Source: Glomus cerebriforme
Lineage: Eukaryota; Glomeromycota; Glomeromycetes; Glomerales; Glomeraceae
Direction: 5' to 3'
DNA length: 17,264 bases
Assembly (NCBI GenBank): GCA_003550305.1
Contig: QKYT01000257.1
Coordinates: 116,674-133,937, forward strand
Shown: positions 1 to 10,439 of the stretch, one piece after another
How positions within the stretch are numbered: the first letter of the stretch is position 1
Layout: the number at the start of each line of letters is the position of its first letter
Position numbers and translations under genes: made by a program
Notes under the pieces: model-generated
What the model was told of the DNA's origin: nothing
Database searches by the model: none
What the model saw: the letters and a program-made list of their open reading frames with translations, nothing else

Positions 1-108
1 TATTTTTAATTAAAAATACAAAAAAAATTTATTTGAATTTAATGATTGCATTTTATTAGTATTACATTAATATGAAAATTTTTTCAAAAACACGTCTTTA
101 ATATTATT

Positions 109-1253
109 ACAAAAAATTTTATAATTTCATAACCACTTGAACTAGCCTTATAAAAATTAATATGCAATTATTTCATGCCTGCTGAACAACTTTACTTAAA
201 CTTCCTTTACTTATTTTCTTTGGCCAAAGTGTTTAAATTATATTTGAAAGTAAAAAAACAAAATGCATTTAAGTATTTTTACAAAAAAATTTATAATTTT
301 ACAACCACTTAAGCTAATCTCATAAAAATTAATATGTAATTATTTTCATACCTATTGAACAACTTTATTTAAGTTTAGTATTATTACAAAAAAATTCATA
401 ACTTCACAACCACTTGAGCTAGTCTCATGAAAATTAATGCAGTTGTCACCCTTTATAGGTACCTTCTATATAAGTATACTCTCTCTTCAAACACATTTTA
501 TTCAGTTTCAAACTTTTTATATAATAAATATCCCCTTTATAATAACTTTATTAGTTATAAGTATAATCACATTAATTATCAGTCCCATATTATAGTAAAC
601 ATAAGAAAATTTCTCCATTTATAATCACATTACATCATATGAATAATTTAATATAATTTTATACAACATATGAATTTATTCATACACAATATGCAGAGTA
701 CGTCATCTATTCATTTGAAAAAAACTAACTAAAACTTATATTGCTATTTATTAGCGATAAATCTTAAAATAAACCAAAATGCAGTTAAAATTATATAAGA
801 AATTACAATTATATAATAAAGTAAATTTTACAAATATATGTTATTATATATAATCACAGTGTAATTATATAGTAAAAAATCTTAATATAGGCATACCATT
901 CTATAAGCATACCACTTAGTGATCACGAGGGATGTGATTATAAAGGGAGATAACTGTATACAATTATTTTCATATCTGCTGAACAACTTTACTTAAGCTT
1001 TCTTTGCTTATTTTTTTTACACTTGAACTAACCTCATAAAAATTAATATGCAATTATTTTCATACTTGTTGAACAACTTTACTTAAACTTCCTTTGCTTA
1101 TTTTCTTTAGTCAAAGTATTCAAATTATGCTTGAAAGTAAAAAAACAAAATGCATTTAAGTATTTTTACAAAAAAATTCATAACTTCACAACCACTTGAA
1201 CTAGCCTTATAAAAATTAATATACAAGTATTTCCATACTTACCAAACAATTAT
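109..1253. repeat. Degenerate ~172-bp tandem repeat array, interrupted by a transposon
   Basis: Two anchor words recur in order. AACCACTT is at 131, 303, 408 and 1190, with a clipped copy (ACTTGAAC) at 1021. GAACAACTTT is at 184, 357, 981 and 1071. Full units measure 172-173 bp and some are shortened to about 90-105 bp. Within a unit the second anchor lies 53-54 bp after the first. The unit also carries a CATAAAAATTAATATG word and a run near AAAACAAAATGCATTTAAG. Copies are diverged, so the array is old. The copy beginning at 408 is split by the element at 440-956. No coding function is apparent. Confidence 0.85.
440..956. mobile_element. 517-bp non-autonomous TIR element (MITE) with TA target site
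   Basis: The left end reads CAGTTGTCACCCTTTATA and the right end, reverse-complemented, reads CAGTTATCTCCCTTTATA: 16 of 18 bases match. The insertion is in a tandem-repeat unit. Left flank AATTAATG and right flank TATACAATT rebuild the empty unit (AATTAATATGCAATT) if a TA dinucleotide was duplicated and has since drifted to TG on the left. There is no transposase ORF inside. The TA target and CAGTT ends suggest a pogo/Tc1-mariner-type element, but the superfamily is inference. A subterminal word TATAATCACA recurs inside near 562, 620 and 849, and inverted near the right end. Confidence 0.85.
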
Positions 1254-1499
1254 TTTAAGTATTTTTTATCTATTTAGTTTAACTAAAATAACAAAATTGT
1301 AATCTCTATACAATATAAAAAGCACATTTGTTAAAATTATTAAAATATAACTTTATGATAAAATTTTATATAAGTTCTAAACCATTATTAACAAAATATT
1401 TAGCTTTATTAATTAATAAAAACTTCTAAAATAAATTTTTAAAACAAANAGAAAGAAAAAAAAAAGAAAAAAAAGATTTGAAAAGTTTATTATCAGAAT
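1254..1499. other. AT-rich spacer with an ambiguous base
   Basis: There is no gene or clear repeat copy here. Position 1449 is N within an A-rich run (about 1441-1477), which marks a sequencing or assembly uncertainty. Confidence 0.7.
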
Positions 1500-2410
1500 G
1501 ATAAACAAATAAATATTGTTTAAAAGTGATGCCAAAAATGAAAATATGATCAGAGGGTGAGTAATATTGATCTCACTCTGAGATGAGGAATAAATTTTCC
1601 CTTATATATATTAAATTGTAAATATATCAATATTTATTAAATTTAGTTGGATGATTCATTTGACAGATAAAACAGATTATCTATTATGAATCCTTGAATG
1701 AGATAAATCACATGTTTCTCAGATGATGGATAATGGATGATCCATAGATTGAAATACTAGAAAGGAGTAGTTTAATAGTAGGGAGTTTTCTTTTTATAAT
1801 AGGTATATCAAGGATTTAGATTCTTAGAGAGAGACAAGTTGGATCAGCCAATGTGCTATCTTTAATTTAAGCAGTTGACTTGATTCTATGGAAGAATGTC
1901 TGATGGTGCTATTAGGAATTGTCCTTTATGGAAGGATAACTACTAGGTATATTAATGGCAAAGGTTTTTAGATAGATGAAACAGTATAAATAGTTATCTT
2001 AATTCATCTGGAGCATCTATAGCACTATTAGAAACTGGCTTGGTAGGGTAGAGAAATAGAGGTATTTGGTAAATTTTTTTTCTTTCTTGTATTTTTTAGT
2101 TTTAGTTCTTTTTAGATAGTCTCTTTTTCCTGGAGGTTGGTACTAGCATCCAGCTTCCATAAATTCATCAATGTTTCATGGTTCGAAGACCCAGGAGATT
2201 TGAGGGAGATTCAGGTGAACTGGTTGAAGGGATTATTTATTGGTTCTAGCACTGGGGTATGGGGGAGAATCAGAGTATAGTTTGTGACAAGCTACGTTTT
2301 TTAATGAATGGATGGAGACTGGAGAGTGTATATCTAGATTTAGGATTGAGCTACCTCATCAATCTTTAATAAATCTTCATTTAGTTTGTCTTTGACAAAA
2401 AAAAAAAATT
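1500..2410 (+). repeat. Probable retroposon-like relic ending in AATAAA and poly(A)
   Basis: Composition changes here: the + strand becomes G-rich and C-poor compared with the flanks. The block ends with AATAAA near 2368, about 25 bp of unique sequence, then a run of about 12 A ending near 2408, which is the usual 3' end of a retroposed or non-LTR element. A word resembling a pol III B-box (GGTTCGAAGAC) lies near 2180. A short open stretch from about 2115 to 2279 has no recognised homology and all frames are otherwise broken. No flanking target-site duplication was found. This could instead be a decayed gene with a genomic A-run. Confidence 0.35.
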
Positions 2411-2424
2411 CACTTAAATCAGTG

Positions 2425-2467
2425 TGCAATTAGAAAGAATGTGCAATTATGAAGAGTTAACTGTATA
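2425..2467. mobile_element. Solitary transposon-like terminus
   Basis: The sequence ends GAGTTAACTGTATA (2454-2467), which matches 13 of 14 bases of the right end plus target of the 517-bp element (947-960). Just before it, a GTGCAATTA word occurs twice (about 2424 and 2441). No partner left end was found within the preceding kilobase, so it is probably a fragment of a related element. Confidence 0.35.
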
Positions 2468-2676
2468 TTGGTCCTTCTTTAACATTTTTTAATGTAATCT
2501 TTGAAATGACTAGATTGCAAAAAAAAAAATATATAATTTAGTTTATTGTTATTTGTTAAATAATTATACTGCTAGAATTCACTATTATTCTATTAAGAAA
2601 ATTAATTGCATCTTTAGGTTTACCCACGATATCTATCAAGAAGCATACCACAAATCCATCAAGATTGATACTTTTG

Positions 2677-3822
2677 CTACTTTTTCCTATGAGGAGCCAT
2701 TTCGGAATCATCCCAACTTAGGAATTTACCGCTTAAAGGTTTAATAGTACCAATTTTTTCACCAGCACAAGAAACCAAAGAAGCAAAAACATGAGCTGGT
2801 TGATCAGCAGGAGTCAAATTATTTGATTCATACAAATTTATAAATTTATCATAATCTGATTTTATCATTCCCATATCCATTCCTATTTTTAATCGTAAGG
2901 AAAGTAAATTTACAAAAGTAAAAAAAATTATATAATTAGATTTTTAGATTAGGGAATGTTAAATACCTTTTTCGCGTATAAGTTTTTGCATGTCAGTGTC
3001 AATAACTCCAGGACGAACTGCTATTGCCACAATATCAGGTTCTTCAATTGCAACTGTAGATGTCAACATATTAAGTGCTGCCTTAGATCTAGAAATTTTT
3101 TTAAAAAAATGCCCAATTTATCACAATTAAGCGAAAAATAATATAAATGATTTTAACACCACTTACGTGCTATATGCACCCCATCCATAGTATTCTTTAT
3201 AAGCAGCTCCAGATGATACTGAAAGAAATACTCCTTTGTTTTGTCTTAATTGTGACATCGATTTTTGAATTAAAGTAATTACCGAAAAAAAATTTATTTC
3301 ATAACTTCTAATAAATTTAAGTTATTAAAAGGAATGATAAATTTTAGTTGATTATTAAATAGTGCATTATATTTATCATTTGATAAATTATTTTATTACC
3401 GTTTCCATTCATCAATATGAGAATTAGCCACTTTACCAATTGAAAGAATTCTATTAAAGTTCAAAATCAATATATTTTCTATTGATTCTTTCTTTTCGTT
3501 TCTTTTTTTTTTTTAAAAAAAAAACAAGAACCCTTATGACTTACCCAGCATTTGCAATAATGCCATCTAATTTTCCCCACGTTTCAATAGATTTTCCAAT
3601 TGCTTCTTCAATGACTCGTTCCTCTGTAACATCCCCAACAACAATTTCAATTTTACCCTTTCTGTTTAAATCATTCTCAACATACTGTTTTAATTCTGTT
3701 AAATCTTTTCGTGTACGCGATACTGCAATTACATTATTATTAAATTTTTTAATTAATTCTATCGCTATTGCTCTACCTAATCCTCTTGATGCTCCTGTAA
3801 TTATTATTGACTTTGCTGCCAT
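2677..3822 (-). CDS. Short-chain dehydrogenase/reductase, Irc24/sepiapterin-reductase-like
   Basis: Five exons on the minus strand: 3822-3545, 3450-3400, 3307-3167, 3088-2967 and 2882-2677, joined by GT-AG introns of 78-94 nt. The sum is 798 nt (265 aa) with all phases consistent. Seen in the protein: Rossmann motif TGASRGLG (9-16), NAG (91-93), catalytic Asn115 in INFF, Ser142, and Tyr155/Lys159 in YSTSK, then RPGVIDTDM (182-190). This is a complete NAD(P)-dependent classical SDR. The length and the INFFS and RPG..DTDMQ segments resemble yeast Irc24/YIR035C-type carbonyl (benzil) reductases, so the likely role is cytosolic NADPH-dependent carbonyl reduction; the true substrate is unknown. 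The start is set at 3822 because MAAKSIIITG gives the usual family N-terminus; 16 further codons upstream are open but look untranslated. An AATAAA lies downstream near 2545 on this strand. Confidence 0.9.
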
Positions 3823-3875
3823 TTTTGACAAAAAAAAAAGTTTTAATGAAAAAAGTGGAGTCACACACAAAAATG

Positions 3876-3891
3876 ATTGGCGGTATAAATA
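3876..3891 (-). promoter_or_regulatory. CCAAT box and TATA-like element of the dehydrogenase gene
   Basis: Read on the minus strand, TATTTATA (3891-3884) is followed within a few bases by CCAAT (3880-3876), 54-70 bp upstream of the ATG at 3822. The order and spacing suit a core promoter. This is inferred from sequence only. Confidence 0.4.
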
Positions 3892-4296
3892 AACAGGATT
3901 ATCAGATATAAATTACCAGATTTAGATATCTTTAATATTTAAAGCTTTTTAGTATCATATTTGAATCAAACTTGGGCTTGTGTCCGAAACAACTTTATTA
4001 CTATTACCAAAGAGATGATAAATTTATAATTTGTTAATTATATATACATATTATGTAGCTCGGAAACATTGGTAATAGTTATATTTAGTGTAAAAAACAG
4101 GAATAATTATTTTAAGAATAGATCATCCATACTAATAAATATCTCGTACTACATTTCTCTTTAGAAGAATAATCTAGAATACAGAATAAAATCTCACGGA
4201 TAAGTATATGAAGATAACTTTATTGAAATTTATAAAATGTTTATAAAATAATAAAAAAAACCAATAAATTTACATGCTATTATTTAAAGAGTATTG
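3892..4296. other. Intergenic spacer with a short inverted repeat
   Basis: No gene was found. TTACTATTACCAA (around 3999-4011) pairs with TTGGTAATAG (around 4069-4078) across a spacer of about 60 bp. The arms could be a relic of a very small inverted-repeat element or a chance hairpin. Near 4221, TTTATT gives an AATAAA on the minus strand, placed correctly for a 3' end of the decayed ORF that stops at 4297. Confidence 0.4.
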
Positions 4297-4828
4297 TTAA
4301 CCACGAAAATCATTAATATTAAATGATTCATTTAAATCGAGGGAAGTTTGTTGTTGAAATCGCTGAAATTGAATTTGTGAATCATCAGTAGCAATATTTG
4401 TTTCTTGTTGTAGTTGATCTTGCATATTTAAGTTAGTTGGTTGGGAAGAAGTAGAATAATAATAATTTCGAATCCCGGAATTTCAAATCTGAAAAATTCA
4501 GGATAAGTTTGAGAAAAATCAAATAGCGAAGAAGCATTTTGAATGGTTTGAATGTCATTAAAGGTATGTTGCGACGCATAAGATGAGTTAATTGTAGGAT
4601 GAGATTGATAAGTTGAAGCATCATGTTCATTCTTCACAAAAGAGAACGCGAACCGTTCGTAATTATTAATTTATAAGATGTTGGAACTTGGAACAGTATT
4701 ATCATTCGAAAGTAATCAGAGTAATTAGATTGTTCCATCTGAATTATGTTTGATTGTTGTAAAGTACTAGAATAACAATTGATTCCATCTTATATATTAT
4801 CAATAATGTTTTGAGTGTTGTGATCCAT
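4297..4828 (-). pseudogene. Decayed Q/N/S-rich low-complexity protein gene
   Basis: Reading on the minus strand from ATG at 4828, protein-like sequence continues to a TAA at 4297 but needs frame changes. The first segment (MDHNTQNIIDNI) meets an in-frame TAA, resumes (DGINCYSSTLQQSN...), shifts frame near 4700, meets another TAA, continues as a long Ser/Gln/Asn-rich stretch (about 4637-4475), and shifts again near 4470 into a Q-rich tail ending SFNINDFRG. The composition (Q, N, S, Y, T) resembles the disordered C-terminal region of a transcription factor, but no DNA-binding domain is seen, so no function is assigned. No GT-AG intron was found that removes the first stop. It could also be a chain of unrecognised introns in a live gene, which is less likely. 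Confidence 0.5.
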
Positions 4829-6223
4829 TGAATATTTATAAGTTAAATATAATGATATCTTCCAACTGATAAAAAAAAATTATTGAAGATGGAGCACAAG
4901 AGGAGGCTTTTATAATTTCTTCAGTGAAAAGTTTATAATAATATGTATGTACTGTAAATGGTGATTGTTCAAATGGGTTTTTAACGGGTCGAGTCCTCGA
5001 GTGAGCTATGCCAATATTATTAACAACCGGAAAACGGAATTATAAACAAAAAAAAATGTCGGCGCTTTTTTTCATTCGATTCAAATGTTCATTTTTGGAA
5101 ATTAATATTAATTAAATATTTCATAACAATTCGGAATTATAAAATAAAAAGATTCCGATGAAATATATATATATTTACTGTATATTTATATTAGCGCCGT
5201 ACCTAAATAGTATAGTATAACGATTGAAAATGGAAAAGATTGATAATAACTACTGTTATATAAGTATTATCTGTCACGTGAAATAAAATGTATATTTAAA
5301 ATTCTGTTCATAACAAGACCGAATTGTTATATAAGTAAAAATATGTGTAAATAATAAATAGATACATTCATATAAATATTTACAATTGTTAAACTATATA
5401 TAAGATATGACGAAAATTTTTTGATATGCTGTACTGTGTTTAATCTTGTGTTATCTTGCACCAATAATAATATCGTTTGGCATTTTTTGGTATTTTTAGT
5501 ACTTTTAGTAGTATTTTTAATATTTTTAAATGATAAAATCATTGTTTTTATGGTGTATTCATTATTATTATGCATAATAAACAACAAATATGAAGAGAGT
5601 AAAATGGAGCTTTCGTAGAATTTAATTGAATAACAATTAAGTAATTAAATTAATAATTTGTTTTACGACATAAAATTTACCAAATTAAGGTTGAATAAAG
5701 TTTGTATAAACTGATTGTACATTGATAAGAAAATTTTGGGACTTGGAAAGATTTCCGCGTGTAAATATTAATATAAATCTTTAATTTTTCAGTATTTCCA
5801 CGTTATAAAAATAATGTCCAAATAATAATATAAACAAGATATTTTAAAATTTCCCGCGTTTGTAAATTCTTAATCCGTACTAAACAATGTACCATTTATT
5901 AGAAAATCCTTAAATCGTGTGTACAATATCCGAAGAATTTGCACAACATATGATTCCCTTTTAAAGGAATTTTAATAATTAATTCCGTGTGGTTAAAAAA
6001 CTGTTGTGTTATGCAAAAAAATCCGCCTATTACATATTCCTCATATATATATATATGCTATCTATTTTTTCGCAGAATTTTCAATTCACCCTTTTAAAAA
6101 AAAAAATTTTTTTTTTTAAAAAAAAATATATATATTCCTTAAAATTTATATATATATACATTTATATATATATTAAATATATTCATTCTTTCTTTCCTTT
6201 AAAATTATTTATTTCATTTTATC
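4829..6223. other. Intergenic region, AT-rich, no supported gene
   Basis: It contains simple TA runs (about 5165-5175, 6045-6057 and 6125-6175), an imperfect tandem of a TTTTTAGTA-like word (about 5485-5530), a CACGTG E-box (about 5275-5280), and an A(11)/T(12)/A(9) block (about 6096-6126) just upstream of the next gene. Two CGCGT words (5756-5760 and 5855-5859), the second inside TTTCCCGCG, lie about 370-470 bp upstream of the ATG at 6224. Open frames in this stretch are low-complexity and unconvincing. Confidence 0.6.
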
Positions 6224-7032
6224 ATGCCTTTAAGATCACGTTCATTTTCAGTAACAAGACCAGCTCCATTAATTCAAAGAAGTCGTAGTCGATGTACTAT
6301 AAATACTGTTTCTAATAATCGTCATTATCATAATCTTTCAGAACCATCTTCACCTGACTCAAAATTTTCTGCGGTATTAAAAAATTCAACGATACCTCAT
6401 TTACCAACTTGTAAATGTATTACATGTAAAGAACAGTTGGAATCACAATTGGCTCATGATGCTATAGTTGAAGAGGTTGCAAAGAAATTAAGAAGCCCTG
6501 CTTTTGAAGCTTTTTTAAATCAACGTGTTTCGTTGACTACTGATCAATTGGATAGAATTGAATTGGCTAGATTACACGCTAATGTTGATAAATTACCTCC
6601 AAGGTATCCTGCTCAGGTAATTATTTTTTTTTCCTTTAAACTAAAATAATTAAATATATACATACATATTTATATATATATATAATAATATAGGATGGAT
6701 ATTTACGAAAAGATATTCATAAAATATATTTTAATACATTGGCCGAAAATCTTTCACGTCTCGAAGATCCAATATTATATGAACGTCAAAGGTTCATTTT
6801 ATCCGATGAAAAAGAGGAAGCAATGTATACTCAACGCATGTTTAAACGTGTAAGTAAAGCATTAAAACGTCGTTTTGTAACTCAAGATGCCGAATTTTTA
6901 CCACCTGAAGAACGTAAATTGCAAAAATTTCAAGAGGTTGAAGGAAAATTAAACAGATTAGTTGATACTTTTCCTCAATTTGATAATCAACGTGTTGAAA
7001 TGAGTGCTATTAGACGTAAATTAATCATATAA
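6224..7032 (+). CDS. Hypothetical protein with Arg-rich N-terminus and CxCxxC motif
   Basis: Two exons, 6224-6616 and 6694-7032, joined in phase 0 by a 77-nt intron (GTAATT...TATAG), give 243 aa. An in-frame TAA at 6200-6202 fixes ATG 6224 as the first start. The first 25 residues are rich in Arg/Ser and lack acidic residues, which fits a mitochondrial presequence. Cysteines at 63, 65 and 68 form CKCITC, possibly a metal or redox site. The rest is charged and predicted helical by eye, with repeated Arg/Lys-Glu patterns (about residues 145-240) and no membrane segment. I do not recognise the family. The coding look of both exons and a clean splice make it a real gene. AATAAATAAATAAA near 7264 can serve as the poly(A) signal. 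Confidence 0.8.
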
Positions 7033-8880
7033 ATATAAAAATTTTCTTATTTAATATAACACCTTTAAAGGTTTTATATACGTAAATTATTATTATTCTT
7101 TCATTCATTTTACATTTTTAAAAGACATTCACGGACACTTTTCCTTTATACAATAATAATTTCTGTATTTAATATGATTTGTAACAAAAAAAAAAAACTC
7201 CCTCCATTTTAGTTTTGTATAATAATGTATTTCTTGTGCGGTGCACGATTTTTTCCTTTGTAATAATAAATAAATAAAAATAATTTATGTATCAAAAATA
7301 AAATATTACATAAACAAAACGCATGCAAGTTTAAAAGAAGTTCATTCACTTGATGAAATTTTTAAAAGATGTTTGTTCTCTTTTTTAGAATAACAATGGA
7401 ATCATGATCATTTTGTTTAATGCCATCCATAAATAGCCTTTGTGTTCATACGAAATTTTCTTTGTTTAAAGATTTATAATAATTCAATCAATATAAAAAT
7501 CTCGAGACGAATTTTTAATTTACGAGTTCTGCGCCATAAGGAGCGTTTAAAAAAGTAAAATTAAAAGTATCACGAATGAAATTGAAATTTATTAGGTTTA
7601 TTTTTAAATCTGGTAAATCATGTTTCAGAAATCAGAATAGTAAATTACGTGCAGGGAACATCGCATGTTATTACAGTAAGAAATCTAGAAATATATAGTT
7701 CATTTAATGCATTCAGTATTAAATTATATTTTAATTTTATTATTATCTATACTAATTAAGGTTTTTCAGAAAAATTACTATCAAAAAATACAGAACTCGC
7801 TTTGATTTATTATTATATATATATGTATAGAAAATCAAATCATTACCAATAAATAATTTTGTTATTTTACACAAAATAATGGCTGATGCACAAATTCCCC
7901 GATTGCACAATTGATTTTGTGTAACATTCAGAGCTCTAGATTTTTTTTTTATAATTACCGTAAATTATTTATCGAAACATCCAATTTATAAAAAATTTAC
8001 TTTTGAATTCTAATTGAAATAATTAAGAAATTCTCAACTTATCATCACTAGCAACTTGCGGTACAATCTTTCATTATTTGTTCTTTTCATTTGGCAGTTT
8101 GAAGATCTATTATTCGTAAACTGTGAATATTTTCTTGCAATTTTACAAATTCAGCATTTTTATTGATCTGTAGATATATTAGGGTTAGGATTAGAATTAA
8201 TTTTCAATGTTATCATAAATATTACAGTAAATGTTTGTATGGCTTAAGAATCTAAAGAATCAGCACGCTCATTATTATAATCGCATGAGTGGACCTTGAC
8301 TTTAAAGGTTAAAGATTTACTTTCTATTTGGTGCTGTACAAATTAGGTTTCTTTAAATGAGTAATAATTTTGGTTTAGGTCTCATCGTGTTGATCCTGAA
8401 TTGACAAAGATTACTGATGAAGTAGATTGCGCTTGACTTTATTTATTATTTTTAAATATTTTGAGTAGAGAAAAATTCAAATAACTAACGAATATGTTCA
8501 AACTTAATGCAAAAAAAAATCCTGCAAAGCCTACTTCGATCGTGATCCGGACTATAGTGACCAAATTTCGTGAGTTAATCAATGCCATAATTTACTAATA
8601 TCTCGCTCAAATTAAGTATGATGAGACGCTTCGGTTTTTCTTTGAGGGCCTCACGTTATTAAGATCTTCGATTATGTCTTTATATCCCAGTTTTTGGTTT
8701 AATAAAGAATCATTATTCTGCTGTTTTCATACAAAGCACTAACTATTTCTCACACATTCTATATTTAAATTTGTCTGTGTTACCGAATGAAGTAAAGTGT
8801 TAAATAACGTCATTAAAAAAACAAATCATAATCTTTATTAAACATTTTTTGGCGATATGAGAACATCTCAAAGTATTATT
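7033..8880. other. Intergenic region, no supported gene
   Basis: The first ~240 bp is the probable 3' UTR of the preceding gene. Other items are a 9-bp inverted pair CGAGTTCTG/CAGAACTCG (about 7519 and 7792), an 11-bp inverted pair TTACACAAAAT/ATTTTGTGTAA around 7868-7923, and a short TTAGGGTTAGGATTAG word near 8178. A stretch of higher GC content and more complex sequence (about 8525-8700) looks like a piece of a dispersed repeat, but I cannot identify it. A 19-codon open fragment around 8379-8436 ends in TGA and may be an exon relic. Confidence 0.5.
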
Positions 8881-8894
8881 ATGTTGCTTGACTA

Positions 8895-9747
8895 TTGTCT
8901 CATTTGCAGTATTTTTTGGAAATCAAAAGAATCGAATATATTCCTACAATATGCCAGTGCTTATCAGCTACAATTATTTCTCGTTTTTGTTGCAATCTGA
9001 ATTGTGATGATACTTATTCCGATACCTCAATATCAGGTCTTCCAAAATGCAATTTACTGTTGTCGCAGTCACAATCATTGTCTCCAATCGCATGTAACGA
9101 AAACAGTAATAGTAATTTTATTCCAAAATCAGGTCCCGATGCATATTGCGATAATGGATATTATTGTTGTGCTGAGACTTCAGATACTTCAAATGATTCT
9201 CCTCCAGTTGATGATTTTCCTGATCCTCCTAAAATCTTGTACTGATCATCAAAGTTGTCTAATGTTGAATTGAATCTAACATATAATGTTGGTCAGCATC
9301 AGCAGAATTCAATACATGTAGAAGATTTCTCAAAATCATTAAATAATCCATCTTCAGTAACTTTGATCGGCACTTTACTCGATGTTCCAGCATTTGCATT
9401 ATTCTTTTGTCTTGTAGTGCTTACAAACTTGTCACTATATAATTATTGTCGTATTGAAAATAATGCATGGCGATGGTCAATAGTTTCTATTATGGTTTTA
9501 ATACTTTTCTTTATAACATTTGAATCACTTCCCATTGTGATGAAATTTTTATTTTTTTTGTGGATTCTCATTATTACAAGGTAAATTTGTCAGTTTTATA
9601 GGACTAATCATACCATTGGTATACGTATCAATCATTTTATATATACCATCATCAAATACAATTATGTTTCCAATTTTGGGCATTCAACTTACATTAGTTC
9701 TATTAGCAATAATTTGTAAATTAGAAGTAATGGTAGTAAACATATAA
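8895..9747 (+). pseudogene. Broken gene for a Cys-rich, multi-pass membrane protein
   Basis: A single frame is open from about 8895 to 9242, stops at TGA (9243-9245), and continues in the same frame to 9581. Protein-like hydrophobic sequence then continues in another frame (from about 9580) to a TAA at 9745-9747. The first part is cysteine-rich (CCNLNCDD, later YCDNGYYCC), followed by an acidic Ser/Pro/Asp linker. The second part has hydrophobic segments near 9385-9440 and 9475-9580, and the shifted tail adds two more (about 9590-9650 and 9660-9745). The overall picture is an extracellular Cys-rich domain plus about four membrane spans. No ATG with a clear signal peptide is in frame, so the 5' end is also damaged or lies in an unseen exon. 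I tested introns that would remove the TGA or the shift; none had matching phase and realistic length. Family unknown. Confidence 0.5.
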
Positions 9748-10439
9748 TGTACTTATAAAAAAGAGCACAAACATGATCCACTTTTTTATTAAATACGACT
9801 TTTTGAATCTTAATACAAATTGATTGAGGTACACCCAATTCAATGCATTCGAAAAAATTAATATCTTTAATAAAATGAAGTTATCTAATTAAATTTACGA
9901 AATACAATAATACATATTTTATTACATGATATGGATAAAAGTATTTATTTATTAATGGTTTATTAAGAAAAGTAAAGATCATTGCATTTAGTTTTTCAAT
10001 CTTGAACGATAAAGTTTTCTTCATACATAAGGAAATTTTTATTCTTTTGACATAAGTTACTATTACTGTCGATTCCCAAAACGATAACAGAAGAATAAAT
10101 ATGAAGTTCATAACGAAAAAATAAAATAAGTGGAAACGATCAACGGGTGTCTTTATACTAGTATTACTAAGTTTCTATCTAAGGATTTTCCTATAAAAAA
10201 CTATTATATTCTCTCACGAACTCCAAAGACTTTTATATCATTAGAGCAATTTATATCTGTACAAGACAACTTGTTATTTTTGACACTTTTGACCATGGAC
10301 AATTTACCCTTGCTTCCACTTCCGAATCAAAGCCAAAAAAAAATAACTCCTCCGTTAAGATTGGATTCTCCTTTTAATTCCCTTCTTTTCGCTTCTGGCA
10401 ATTCTTCTTGTTATTACGCGTCATTCTTTTAGGGAAATT
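9748..10439. other. Intergenic region with an unconvincing open frame
   Basis: AT-rich. On the + strand, 10130-10432 is open for 100 codons but begins at GTG, has no homology I recognise, and lies next to a possible retroelement scrap on the other strand. I do not call it a gene. An ACGCGT word lies at about 10417-10422. Confidence 0.5.

Noticed and set aside
427..624. 65-codon + strand open frame
   Set aside because: It begins in the tandem repeat and runs into the MITE at 440; the translation is AT-driven Asn/Tyr/Ile low complexity.
3482..3892. 136-codon + strand open frame
   Set aside because: It lies antisense to exon 1 of the dehydrogenase; the minus-strand exon has clear SDR motifs and splice sites.
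5327..5618. Overlapping open frames on both strands
   Set aside because: Both are low-complexity translations of AT-rich DNA with an internal simple repeat; no coding features.
5989..6288. 99-codon + strand open frame
   Set aside because: It crosses A/T homopolymer blocks and overlaps the true start at 6224 in another frame.
8178..8194. Telomere-like TTAGGGTTAGGATTAG
   Set aside because: Less than three units and imperfect; not a telomere or a convincing interstitial array.
9243..9245. Recoding of the in-frame TGA (selenocysteine or readthrough)
   Set aside because: No supporting element, and a separate frameshift 330 bp later points to decay instead.
9560..9610. An intron removing the frameshift (GTAAATTT...TTTATAG)
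   Set aside because: It would be only 21 nt long and does not restore the hydrophobic downstream frame.
9881..10111. 76-codon minus open frame
   Set aside because: No motif, AT-driven composition, no splice partners.
10130..10432. 100-codon + strand open frame
   Set aside because: GTG start, no recognised domain, lies opposite a possible retroelement scrap; too weak to call a gene.
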